From NCBI RefSeq assembly GCF_026262505.1, contig NC_067203.1:11284001-11348000 (forward strand): a stretch of 64,000 nucleotides of DNA, read 5' to 3'. Shown piece by piece: positions 54,971 through 62,309 of the stretch (positions within the stretch are counted from its first letter, which is position 1; each line of letters begins with the position of its first letter). The DNA is from Trichomonas vaginalis G3. Taxonomy: Eukaryota; Parabasalia; Trichomonadida; Trichomonadidae. The notes beneath the pieces were generated by a model. The model was not told where the DNA came from, made no database searches, and saw only the letters and a program-made list of their open reading frames with translations. Both the position numbers and the translations under genes were made by a program.

Positions 54971-54989
54971 TTCATCTCAGTAAAAAAAT

Positions 54990-55393
54990 TTACATTCCCC
55001 ACGTTTGAGGCGGTTGCGGTTGGTTGTTGTTTACCCACTGTTGTGCATGGTTATATCCTCTGTTAAAGAATCTTTCACCTTGGTCCATATAGTGTCCTGC
55101 TTGGTTATAGTAGTCATTTGCTTTGTTATAATAGTTTCCTGCTTGTCTTCCTACATTGTCCATCCATCCTTGAACTTTTCCTCTTGTTTCAGGATTTGGA
55201 ATAAGATTTGCTGCATCTCGTGCTACATCCCAACCTTTCTGTACAGTTTGTATAATAGGTTGTGCTTTCTCTTTCAGTATACCTAATGTACTCTCAAAAT
55301 CTTCCTTCCAACTCCAAATACACCTCTGGCTATTGTTCCCACTGCGGGCAAAAATCTGGATGCAACTCCTGCTAATGCGCCAAATAAACCCAT
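54990..55393 (-). pseudogene. amphipathic/hydrophobic virion-like protein, broken
   Basis: It starts MGLFGALAGVASRFLPAVGT, a glycine-rich hydrophobic amino end like membrane-lytic virion peptides. The carboxy end is aromatic and asparagine-rich (YYNKANDYYNQAGHYMDQG) and ends PQPPQTWGM. The start is 17 bp from the divergent integrase start. It is broken about once. Confidence 0.45.
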
Positions 55394-55410
55394 TTCTTAT
55401 AGGGTAAAAA
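55394..55410. promoter_or_regulatory. 17-bp bidirectional start region
   Basis: Only TTCTTATAGGGTAAAAA lies between the divergent ATGs at 55393 and 55411. The minus reading TTTTTACCCTATAAGAA resembles the capsid leader TTTTTACCCATATGAA. Confidence 0.6.
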
Positions 55411-56370
55411 ATGACGAATCCGAACAAGGACCCCTATGTTTCTAAAGCGACAAAGAAAGCACTCATGATAAAAATCTTTAGTTCAACACCAAATGCTTGG
55501 TTTATGGATATCTTGGAAAACATTCCGAGGTATAGAGAAGATGGACCACCATACTGGCTAATATTTGTTGGTCAAAACACAAGATACTGTGAAGCCATAC
55601 CATTATGGTCCAAAAATATTTTAGATGTGAAAACTGCTTTGACAATATTCGTTGACAAATACCATCCAACAAACAAGACATCTGACTGTGAAAGTTCTTT
55701 CAAATCAGATGATATTAAAAACTATCTGCGTTCAAAAAATGTAAACCAATATTTCATTGTCGACCAAAACCATTCTGCTCTTGGTGTCATTGACGGTTGT
55801 ATAAAAATATTAAGAGACTTAAACCAACCACAAGGTGGTGAAGCAAATGAAATGTCATATGACGACAAGTATAGACACTTCTCCCAGGCAAAGATGAGAC
55901 AAGTTTTAAATATTTACAATAACCGTAAACAAAAAGGTTTGGGAAACCACTCCCCCGAAGAAATGAAAAACAACCCTGACTTAGAGAAAGACTATATATT
56001 TAATAGTTTAGTCAAAAGAGACAAACAAGAAAGAATGCCAGGCTTCAAACTTAAGAAAGGTGACAAAGTAAAAATAGAAATACCTAAACGCGACCCATAT
56101 GAAAATACTATTGACTATGACAACAATGGGAACTCGACAGGTACTCGCATTCGTGTTCGTAAAAATAGAAGAAAGTATACAAGAGAATATTATGAAGTTT
56201 TAGGCAAACATGGCAAAATGTACACACTGCAAGCAGAAGATAAAACTACTATTGTCAGACCTCGTTTCAAACTTGTTAAGGTTCAAGGTGGTATACTTTC
56301 AAAGACAGTTCCTAACAAATATAAGACAACTCCTGACGAATATGCTAAAGAAGTTGAAAATGACGACTAA
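55411..56370 (+). CDS. Polinton retroviral-type integrase
   Basis: This 319-residue protein of the Polinton integrase family (RVE, RNase-H fold) inserts the element into host DNA. The core has FSSTPNAWFMDILENIP, LIFVGQNTRYCEAIPLW, KTSDCESSFKSDDIKNYL and DQNHSALGVIDGCIKILRDL, the usual order of acidic motifs. The carboxy tail has KKGDKVKIEIP and basic RKNRRKYTREYYEV, as in Polinton A at 34-345. It overlaps the convergent fibre gene by 4 bp. It appears whole in length. Confidence 0.85.
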   Translation: MTNPNKDPYVSKATKKALMIKIFSSTPNAWFMDILENIPRYREDGPPYWLIFVGQNTRYCEAIPLWSKNILDVKTALTIFVDKYHPTNKTSDCESSFKSDDIKNYLRSKNVNQYFIVDQNHSALGVIDGCIKILRDLNQPQGGEANEMSYDDKYRHFSQAKMRQVLNIYNNRKQKGLGNHSPEEMKNNPDLEKDYIFNSLVKRDKQERMPGFKLKKGDKVKIEIPKRDPYENTIDYDNNGNSTGTRIRVRKNRRKYTREYYEVLGKHGKMYTLQAEDKTTIVRPRFKLVKVQGGILSKTVPNKYKTTPDEYAKEVENDD

Positions 56371-57607
56371 GCATTTCTATACCATGCGTAAACTGTCATG
56401 TAAGGTGGCATGTAGTCTTTACTTTGTCCCGTTGTTTGCGTATACCCTGAAACGCGATGTGTATGGCTTCCTCCTACCTCAGTGTTACTCCAGTAACAAT
56501 TTATAGCAAACTTAACGTCCTCTTTAACATCATATCCTTTACCTTTTGTCATTCCTGACCAATCCCAAAATCTATGACTATGCAAACCTGCTTCAGATGT
56601 ACTTAAATTTATGTAGTGACTGTGTGCAGGTAAGTTTTCACCTGAAATCGTTTTACTTCCACCTGTTTCCTTTGAAGAGTTTGCACAATACAAAAACCTG
56701 TCGACTATTTGAGTCCAAGTTCCAAAACCAAGTACTACTTCTGGTCTGGTAGAGTTCATTGACGTATAAATAGAACCTATAGGATATACTGTTTGAAGTA
56801 TTTCTGTCTTTAACGTTTGAAGCTCTGTTTTGTCAGCTTTTTTATCATATAAATCTTGAGCAGTGAATTTAACTTTTTTTTCATCCTCCATGACATAGAC
56901 ATTTCTACATCTAATGTATCTCATCGTTGTTATGTCTTCTTCCGATGTTAAACCTTGTGGAAAGTTAGGAGGTTTCCAATTTAATACATCCCCACCAGTT
57001 CCATCAGCTCCTTCAACCGTTCCTTCAATATTTTCTATACCAACAGTTGCGAAGAAATCGTGTGTATGTCCAACGTCACTTTTCCTGTTTAAGGTTTCTT
57101 GTAAGTTTTAATATTTGCAATGGTATGTGTATGAGTCTTTTTAGAATATTCTTTGTCAGCTCTTGTCACTTCACTTGACATTTTATTGTCAACATATGTT
57201 TTCCGCTTTGTCATCTAACATTGCTGGTAGTTCATCTACGTCATAGATGTTATGTGTATGATGTTTTTGTGGTATTCTATCTGTCCATGCGAGAATATAG
57301 TCTCTTGTTGCATCTACATTACTCTTTGTCAGCTTTGTTGTCAATATCTGCCTTCAAAAGAAGTTCATCTATAGGTTTCTCGTTTAAAGTTCTTTTTGTT
57401 GGATTTATACAAACAGTATGGTTTCTTACTGTCTTGAAACAGAAACTCGTCTGTCAATGGGTTTATCGTCAGTTTTAAGTTTCCTTCTTTCAATGACTCA
57501 GATATCTTAGAATAGTTTGAAAAGTTTGTTGTGTTCTTATTTAGAGCTTGTACAATGAGTTGTCGGTTGTGTTGTATTTCTCTCATAGACGCTGTTTCAT
57601 TCGACAT
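56367..57607 (-). pseudogene. Polinton B fibre with phage-type tail-collar end, broken
   Basis: The gene starts MSNETASMREIQHNRQLIVQ and has a stalk region. It ends in a collar domain with YPIGSIYTSMNSTRPEVVLG, FGTWTQIVDRFLY, GGSKTISGENLPAHSHYINL and DYMPPYMTVYAWYR. The fibre at 1328-3477 has the same end. In phages this module is a tail-fibre or baseplate tip. It is broken in about five places, mostly in the stalk. Confidence 0.75.
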
Positions 57608-57625
57608 TTTTATTCTAGATAAAAT
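57608..57625. promoter_or_regulatory. 18-bp bidirectional near-palindromic start region
   Basis: TTTTATTCTAGATAAAAT separates divergent ATGs at 57607 and 57626. The centre TCTAGA is palindromic, so both strands read TCTA. Confidence 0.6.
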
Positions 57626-58474
57626 ATGCTTTCAATAGAAAAAGAAAATTCAAGAGTTGCTACAACTAAACCATTAGATGAACTTTTTACGAATGTCGGT
57701 CAAAAGTTTGAGACAGAGACCGTAAAACATGAAGGCTATCGTTTTGACTACCCACTAAGATGGTTAAGAGACCCATCCGTCACAAAAGCTATTGGCTTTC
57801 GTAGAATGAAGTTTGTGTCTGTAGAAGATAAAAGTTTTCCATTTATTGTAAGGTTTCATATAGATTATATATCTGAAGGGAAACGAAAAATGTGGGAAGA
57901 AATTGAGCTAATACAAGTTGACCTTTCATCTTCTCTACAGACTGCGTTAAAAAATATAGAAGATAAAATAAATTCATGTTATGCAAAATATGCTGATGAA
58001 TATGCAAATACCGAGAGCACACTTTATGTGAGAATTGTATATGACAAACAAAATTCACAAGTGTCATTTCAAATCTACGAAGACAATCCAAAGAAAGACG
58101 AACAAATATATACAGAATTCACTGCAATGTCATGGTATTATTTGCAAAGAATGTTAAATCAGAAAGTCGAACTTCCTTTAGCAAATATTTACAGTCGATA
58201 TGCAAGAGATGAACCATATTTATTTAAAGATGTTTTCGACCCAGCTGCTATTATTGTTCATGCTTCATTTTCTGGCGCCCAAAACTCTTTTTTATGCTTG
58301 GCAAATGACTTTTACGAAAAACCTACAAAGTTATACGAACCACCAAGTGGAAGTATTTCAGACTTTCAAGTATGGTTTACTACAGATGGAAGAAAGAGAA
58401 TAATTCCATTATACCATGCGTTTTACTTAGAACTTAGTTTCATATACAACTACTATCGAACGGTAAAAATATAA
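57626..58474 (+). CDS. structural-like Polinton B protein, 282 aa
   Basis: It begins MLSIEKENSRVATTKPLDEL and has a first half with FDYPLRWLRDPSVTKAIGFR and beta-rich sequence, and a carboxy end with SDFQVWFTTDGRKRIIPLYH. The strand-rich carboxy part suggests a jelly-roll, so this is a second candidate for a minor capsid protein. It diverges from the fibre gene with 18 bp between starts, which may put both under one late promoter. It appears whole. Confidence 0.5.
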   Translation: MLSIEKENSRVATTKPLDELFTNVGQKFETETVKHEGYRFDYPLRWLRDPSVTKAIGFRRMKFVSVEDKSFPFIVRFHIDYISEGKRKMWEEIELIQVDLSSSLQTALKNIEDKINSCYAKYADEYANTESTLYVRIVYDKQNSQVSFQIYEDNPKKDEQIYTEFTAMSWYYLQRMLNQKVELPLANIYSRYARDEPYLFKDVFDPAAIIVHASFSGAQNSFLCLANDFYEKPTKLYEPPSGSISDFQVWFTTDGRKRIIPLYHAFYLELSFIYNYYRTVKI

Positions 58475-58477
58475 TTT

Positions 58478-58720
58478 TTAATACGGTTGAGGTGTTGGAT
58501 TTGGTTGCCAACTAGACTGTGGTGCAGGTTCAGGCTGTTGTATAACAGGAGCTTGCTCTTCTGGTTCAGGGTCTTTAGGTATAATACCAACAAACTGACC
58601 TACTCTTTTACCAATATTTTTGACTCCGTTCCAAATTCCTCTTCCGACAGATTTTATTCCATTCCATATACCTCTTCCAACATTTCGAAAGAAGTTTCCT
58701 ATTCTTCCAAAGAAACCCAT
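58478..58720 (-). CDS. amphipathic tryptophan-repeat peptide, Polinton B
   Basis: This 80-residue protein has MGFFGRIGNFFRNVGRGIWN and then a repeated VGRGIWNGIKS / VGRGIWNGVKN unit, followed by a proline-rich tail (PEPEEQAPVIQQPEPAPQ). It is basic and amphipathic with a proline/glutamine tail. It resembles in kind the paired peptides of Polinton A (8934-9446) and adenovirus core or lytic peptides. The start follows TTTTTACATATAGTAAA. It appears whole. Confidence 0.55.
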   Translation of the reverse strand: MGFFGRIGNFFRNVGRGIWNGIKSVGRGIWNGVKNIGKRVGQFVGIIPKDPEPEEQAPVIQQPEPAPQSSWQPNPTPQPY

Positions 58721-58738
58721 TTTACTATATGTAAAAAT

Positions 58739-59101
58739 CTAATGTCCGCCTAGTCTCTTACGTTTCCTGTTGAGTTCCATTGCATTCTTTAACTGGAGCT
58801 CATACATTCTATTTCTCCTCTGGTAGAAAACATATTCTGGGTCAACTCCTGTGTTCGCGTCATCTGCATAGAGTTGTTTATATCCCACTTCAGGGTTTGT
58901 ATAAAACTCTTTCCATCTCATATTTGCATACCATGGTGGTAAGCCTAACGCAGCGTCATTTGACATGGCAGTTTGCATTTGTACATCTGTTGGCACTTGA
59001 CCATAGTTTGCCATTGCAGTTTGTATTCTAACTTCATTTGGAATATTCTCTGGGTTTGGTTGTCCAGGTTGCTGTGCATTCGCTAAGTTCTGTGCGTCCA
59101 T
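58739..59101 (-). CDS. unknown Polinton B protein, 120 aa
   Basis: It begins MDAQNLANAQQPGQPNPENI and contains repeated QTAMANYGQVPTDVQ / MQTAMSNDAALG segments. It then has LPPWYANMRWKEFYTN and a basic end (NRKRKRLGGH). The TTTTTATCTAATATTAAATG start context is typical of the element. A small virion protein is plausible. It appears whole. Confidence 0.5.
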   Translation of the reverse strand: MDAQNLANAQQPGQPNPENIPNEVRIQTAMANYGQVPTDVQMQTAMSNDAALGLPPWYANMRWKEFYTNPEVGYKQLYADDANTGVDPEYVFYQRRNRMYELQLKNAMELNRKRKRLGGH

Positions 59102-59124
59102 TTAATATTAGATAAAAATATCTC

Positions 59125-59256
59125 TTACGAGTACATATGCTGAACATTTGCTGGTATTGGTTCATCTTCATATTCTCTATATCTTTCTGCCACGTCAAAT
59201 AAGTAAATGACACAATGGAAAAAACCTAAAACAAGTAGTCCTATTTCAAACCACAT
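59125..59256 (-). CDS. 43-residue single-pass membrane protein
   Basis: It begins MWFEIGLLVLGFFHCVIYLF, a clear membrane helix, followed by an acidic tail (YREYEDEPIPANVQHMYS). It overlaps the 3' end of the methylase gene by 16 bp. The function is unknown. Confidence 0.5.
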   Translation of the reverse strand: MWFEIGLLVLGFFHCVIYLFDVAERYREYEDEPIPANVQHMYS

Positions 59257-60060
59257 TTACTTACCAATAAAATTTCTTTGTTATGACACTTTCTCCAGTT
59301 TATAGGACCTCTCTCATATTCTATCTTATCGTATCTAAACTCATAGTCATGTATGTCCTCTAACCATCTCATAACACTTTCCAAACCACTTTTATCGGAT
59401 GTAAAGTAAAAGCATGGATGGTTATGTAAAACGTCTAAAGTTTCTAAAGAGTCTCTCAAAGTCCAGTCTACTTGTATTGAAAATCCCATGTGTTATAGAA
59501 CGGCGGGTCCACTATAAAGAAAACATTTTCCTTGTCTTTATATTTTTCATACAACTCTGTCCAACGACATCTCACAAACTCTATACCCTCAATATATTTT
59601 TCTATGTCCTCTTTGAAAACATTTGTATAGTTAAGATATAAAACTTTTGACATAAGTGTTTCAATGTCATGAACTCTTATAGCACCACTATATAATAGTC
59701 TAGCAGATATACTATTCCAGTCTACATATTCTGCTTTTTTCAAAACCTCTCTCACAATATTTTTCTTATCTAATGGTATATACGTTCCATCTTACCTATA
59801 GGTATCTTTTCTTTTAACTCTTTCAATATATTGTTTGTGTCTGGAATATGTTTGAGACGGTCCATATAGTTGTCGAAGTCATTGCATATAATCTTTGAGT
59901 CTGGAAATATTATATGGCACAAATGGGATATATAGAAACTTCCACCGAACAAATCTACAAATGTTAGACCATTCGGTAGTTTCTTAAGTTCTCTCAATAT
60001 AATATCTTTACATTTACTCTTATTTCCAAAGAACGGTAACGGTGGTTTTGTAAAATTCAT
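59241..60060 (-). pseudogene. D12-class N6-adenine DNA methyltransferase, broken
   Basis: The start MNFTKPPLPFFGNKSKCKDI carries the FxGNK-type SAM motif, then VDLFGGSFYISHLCH. The catalytic DPPF motif occurs in FFIVDPPFYNTWDFQY. This is the Dam-like D12 family, which methylates adenine in DNA. In a virus-like element it could mark its own DNA, by inference. The length of about 270 codons fits the family. It is broken in about three places. Confidence 0.75.
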
Positions 60061-60281
60061 TTATATATAATAATAAAAATGTTTTTACCCGAAAAGTGAC
60101 AGAAAAGTGACAAAACATGAAAACATATATAATTTGTGAAAAGCGACACATTATATAATGTTTTCGACCCAGAAGAAGGCTTCTTCCCAGAAGCAATGGA
60201 GGAAGAAGAAGAGTCCTCCGAATTCACACCAGAAGACTAACAATTTTCCGAATAAAAACTTCATTTATACTAAACATCTTC
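60061..60281. other. right subterminal region of Polinton B
   Basis: This stretch has two AAAAGTGACA motifs (near 60084-60110), an AAAAGCGACAC version near 60139 and a very short acidic frame ending EEEESSEFTPED. No whole gene is certain here. Confidence 0.4.
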
Positions 60282-60337
60282 GGGGCTAGAGGGCACGAAG
60301 TGCCTGGAAGCCCCACTACCTTTTTTTTTTTTTTTTT
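60282..60337. repeat. right terminal repeat with covarying hairpin and T-run
   Basis: The outer stem is GGGGCT (60282-60287) and AGCCCC (60309-60314). The inner stem is GGCAC-GAA-GTGCC (60292-60304). ACTACC and an 18-base T-run follow, mirroring the left end. Confidence 0.85.
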
Positions 60338-60343
60338 TATTTA
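60338..60343. repeat. right target-site duplication of Polinton B
   Basis: TATTTA, matching 36241-36246; the minisatellite unit continues directly with TCATTGTTTTATC. Confidence 0.75.
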
Positions 60344-60802
60344 TCATTGTTTTATCACATTCTCTTTCATTTCATATTTATCATTGTTTTATTACATTCT
60401 CTTTCATTTCATATTTATCATTTTTTATTGGATTATCTATCTTTTCATATTTTTCATTGTTTTATGAAATTGTCTTTCATTTCATATTTATTAGTGTTTT
60501 ATAAAATTCTCTTTCATTTCATATTTATCATTGTTTTATCACATTATCTTTCTTCTCATATTTATCATTGTTTTATTGGATTATCTTTCATTTCATATTT
60601 ATCATTGTTTTATCATATTATCTTTCTTTTCATATTTATCATTGTTTTATGACATTGTCTTTCATTTCATATTTATCATTGTTTGATCACGTTCTCTTTC
60701 ATTTCATATTTATCATTGTTTTATTGGATTATCTTTCTTTTCATATTTATCATTGTTTTATGACATTCTCTTTCTCATCATATTTATCATTATTTAATGA
60801 AA
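60339..60802. repeat. 37-bp minisatellite array, part 3
   Basis: About twelve 37-bp units follow Polinton B, of the same type as those before it, ending at the next ankyrin unit. A shorter block lies at about 60909-60985. Confidence 0.85.
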
Positions 60803-61289
60803 TTCTCTCGATATTAATGAATGCCCTCTTAGTATTGCAATCCATGCGAATTCAATAGAAATTGTCCAATTCTTAGTTGAGCATGGGGCAGATGTTAACA
60901 TAAAACTTATTCTCTTTCATTTCATATTTATCATTGTTTTATGATATTCTCTTTCTTTCTATCTTTATCATTGTTTTATGGAATTCTCTCGATATTAAAA
61001 AATGCCCTCTTAGTATTGCCACCAAATTTGAAGCAACAAATATTATGACTTTCTTAGTTGAACATGGTGCTACTGTTGCATGCTAAGATCAGTCATAATG
61101 TAAACCTCTCAATTTTATTGTCGTGGGAAGTATCTCAATTCCTTCAAAAAAATTGAAAAACTATTTAATTTTAAAAATATAATACTTTTAATTAGTTAAT
61201 TAATTGGAGATATTTTTAAAAATCACTTTTGATAATACTTTTGAGAACTTTAATTAAAAAAATATATTCAAAAATATCCAGGATATCAA

Positions 61290-61352
61290 GAGGGAATTGT
61301 TCCTTATGAGGTATATAGTTATGATGTATACCTCATAAGGAACAATTCCCTC
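61290..61352. repeat. hairpin 1, 26-bp perfect stem
   Basis: The arms are 61290-61315 and 61327-61352, fully complementary, with an 11-nt loop TAGTTATGATG. Confidence 0.95.
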
Positions 61353-61355
61353 CTT

Positions 61356-61411
61356 AAAATGAGAAAACTTGTTCGAAATTGTTTATCATTTCGAACAAGT
61401 TTTCTCGTTTT
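61356..61411. repeat. hairpin 2, 19-bp perfect stem, 24 bp with one wobble
   Basis: The arms 61361-61379 and 61388-61406 are perfect. As RNA the stem extends to 61356 and 61411 with one U-G pair. The loop is TGTTTATC. Confidence 0.95.
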
Positions 61412-61414
61412 TAA

Positions 61415-61476
61415 TAGGAAACTAAAGGCTATGAGGCACTGATTATATATTAGTGCCTCATAGCCTTTAGTTCCTA
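61415..61476. repeat. hairpin 3, 25-bp stem with one bulge
   Basis: The arms are 61415-61440 and 61452-61476, complementary apart from one bulged A on the left arm. The loop is GATTATATATT. Confidence 0.95.
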
Positions 61477-61479
61477 ATA

Positions 61480-61537
61480 GATAGCTGGGGAACTTTCTCC
61501 AAATGATAAGTTATTCAGAGAAAGTTTCCCAGCTATC
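61480..61537. repeat. hairpin 4, 20-bp stem with one G-T pair
   Basis: The arms are 61480-61499 and 61518-61537, complementary with one G-T. The loop is 18 nt. Confidence 0.95.
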
Positions 61538-61541
61538 AAAA

Positions 61542-61602
61542 AGGGAATTGTTCCTTATGAGGTATATAGTTATGATGTATACCTCATAAGGAACAATTCC
61601 CT
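61542..61602. repeat. hairpin 5, copy of hairpin 1
   Basis: The arms are 61542-61566 and 61578-61602, a perfect 25-bp stem. Positions 61543-61609 are identical to 61292-61358. Confidence 0.95.
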
Positions 61603-62163
61603 CCTTAAATCGTAGACATTTATATTCTTATGAATCAACCATTCAAAATCATATTCCTCTGAAAAGTTATTTTATTAAAAATTTAGAATTTTAATAAATA
61701 TAAAGTTGGAATTTCATACAATACCTATATATTTTCAATAATGAATTTGAAAACCATTCTCAAAAGTTCTCAGAAAACCTTTTTTTCATTAATTTTAAGA
61801 AATCTGAGTATTAAATTAAGTGATAAATTCGTTTGACACTACTTTAATTTTTAAATTCAAAAATTATATGTGCTTCTTAAAATGACTCAAAAAAATTTTA
61901 TTATTAAATAAATATATAATATAATAAAAAATCCCACAACATTTTTTTTACTTTAATAATCGTACTTCCTCGACGATTAATTTCCACTCAATTTCTATCG
62001 TTGACCGAACTTAGCATGCAACACTACAAATATCTAATACTTCTTTTTCCGATAAAATTATTTTATATTGAAAAAAAAAAATAAATAATAATAATAATAA
62101 AAATGAAAGTAACTTTTTTTTGTTCAAATCATTCCTTTATCAGTATCATGAGATACAAAATCT

Positions 62164-62309
62164 GTACAAGTACTTCTCATGAGAAACTAAGTCTTCAATC
62201 AGTATCTGATTGAAAAAGAAAGTCTTCAAAGACTCTCTCAAGTCATCTTTGAAGACACTGTTCCTCTTCTTGGATGCAACATCTTTGCAAGCACATCAGA
62301 TGAGGAACA
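62164..62309. repeat. second group of short palindromes
   Basis: GTACAAGTAC (62164-62173), TTCTCATGAGAA (62174-62185), TTCAATCAG-TAT-CTGATTGAA (62194-62214), an 11-bp stem GTCTTCAAAGA / TCTTTGAAGAC (62222-62256) and TGTTCCTC / GAGGAACA (62259-62309) enclosing TGCAA / TTGCA follow each other. Confidence 0.75.

Larger units (their letters stand above)
36247..60337. mobile_element. Polinton B (Maverick), complete length, broken
   Basis: This is a 24.1-kb Polinton between TATTTA duplications. It starts with a 38-base A-run followed by GGTAGTGGGGCTTCCAG and ends with the inverted sequence and an 18-base T-run. It carries integrase, protein-primed DNA polymerase B, SF3 helicase, packaging ATPase, major capsid protein, penton candidate, KilA-N protein, D12 methylase, HNH-like fragment, fibre and many small genes. 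Integrase, helicase, ATPase and several others are whole. Polymerase, capsid, fibre, methylase and others are broken, with some twenty or more breaks in all. Matching duplications and many whole genes suggest a fairly young insertion. Confidence 0.93.
33202..61086 (+). pseudogene. DUF3447/ankyrin host gene split by minisatellite, mariner and Polinton B
   Basis: The amino part (33202-34020) matches the trichomonad DUF3447 protein layout: an MTSSEQ start, a helical KMKEEEILKLYSTESPLYYI region and the GNNNIFMQMIEEG motif. An in-frame TAA stands at 33508-33510; the frame continues cleanly after it. Ankyrin units with INECPLSIA and FLVEHGADVN follow at 34117-34222, 36120-36222, 60803-60908 and 60985-61086. 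The last one ends FLVEHGATVAC and a TAA at 61084. Each of the first three units runs into a 37-bp minisatellite array. A mariner and a 24-kb Polinton are inserted in these arrays. The gene cannot make its normal product. All pieces keep the same order and strand, which argues for one original gene. Confidence 0.75.
61290..61602. ncRNA. cluster of five near-perfect hairpins (candidate small-RNA locus)
   Basis: Five inverted repeats follow each other in 313 bp, each with a stem of 19-26 bp and a loop of 8-18 nt. The first and last share a 67-bp identical sequence; the three in the middle differ from each other and from it. Stem length is in the small-RNA range. An RNA product is inference; nothing here proves transcription. 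Confidence 0.5.

Noticed and set aside
34020-60990. Membrane proteins encoded by the 37-bp arrays (FHFIFIIVL-type frames)
   Set aside because: The frames are open because the repeat lacks stops in some phases. They begin at arbitrary ATGs and follow the repeat, not a gene.
61290-61602. CRISPR-like array
   Set aside because: There is no constant repeat with unique spacers; each unit is a self-complementary hairpin and only the first and last are copies.
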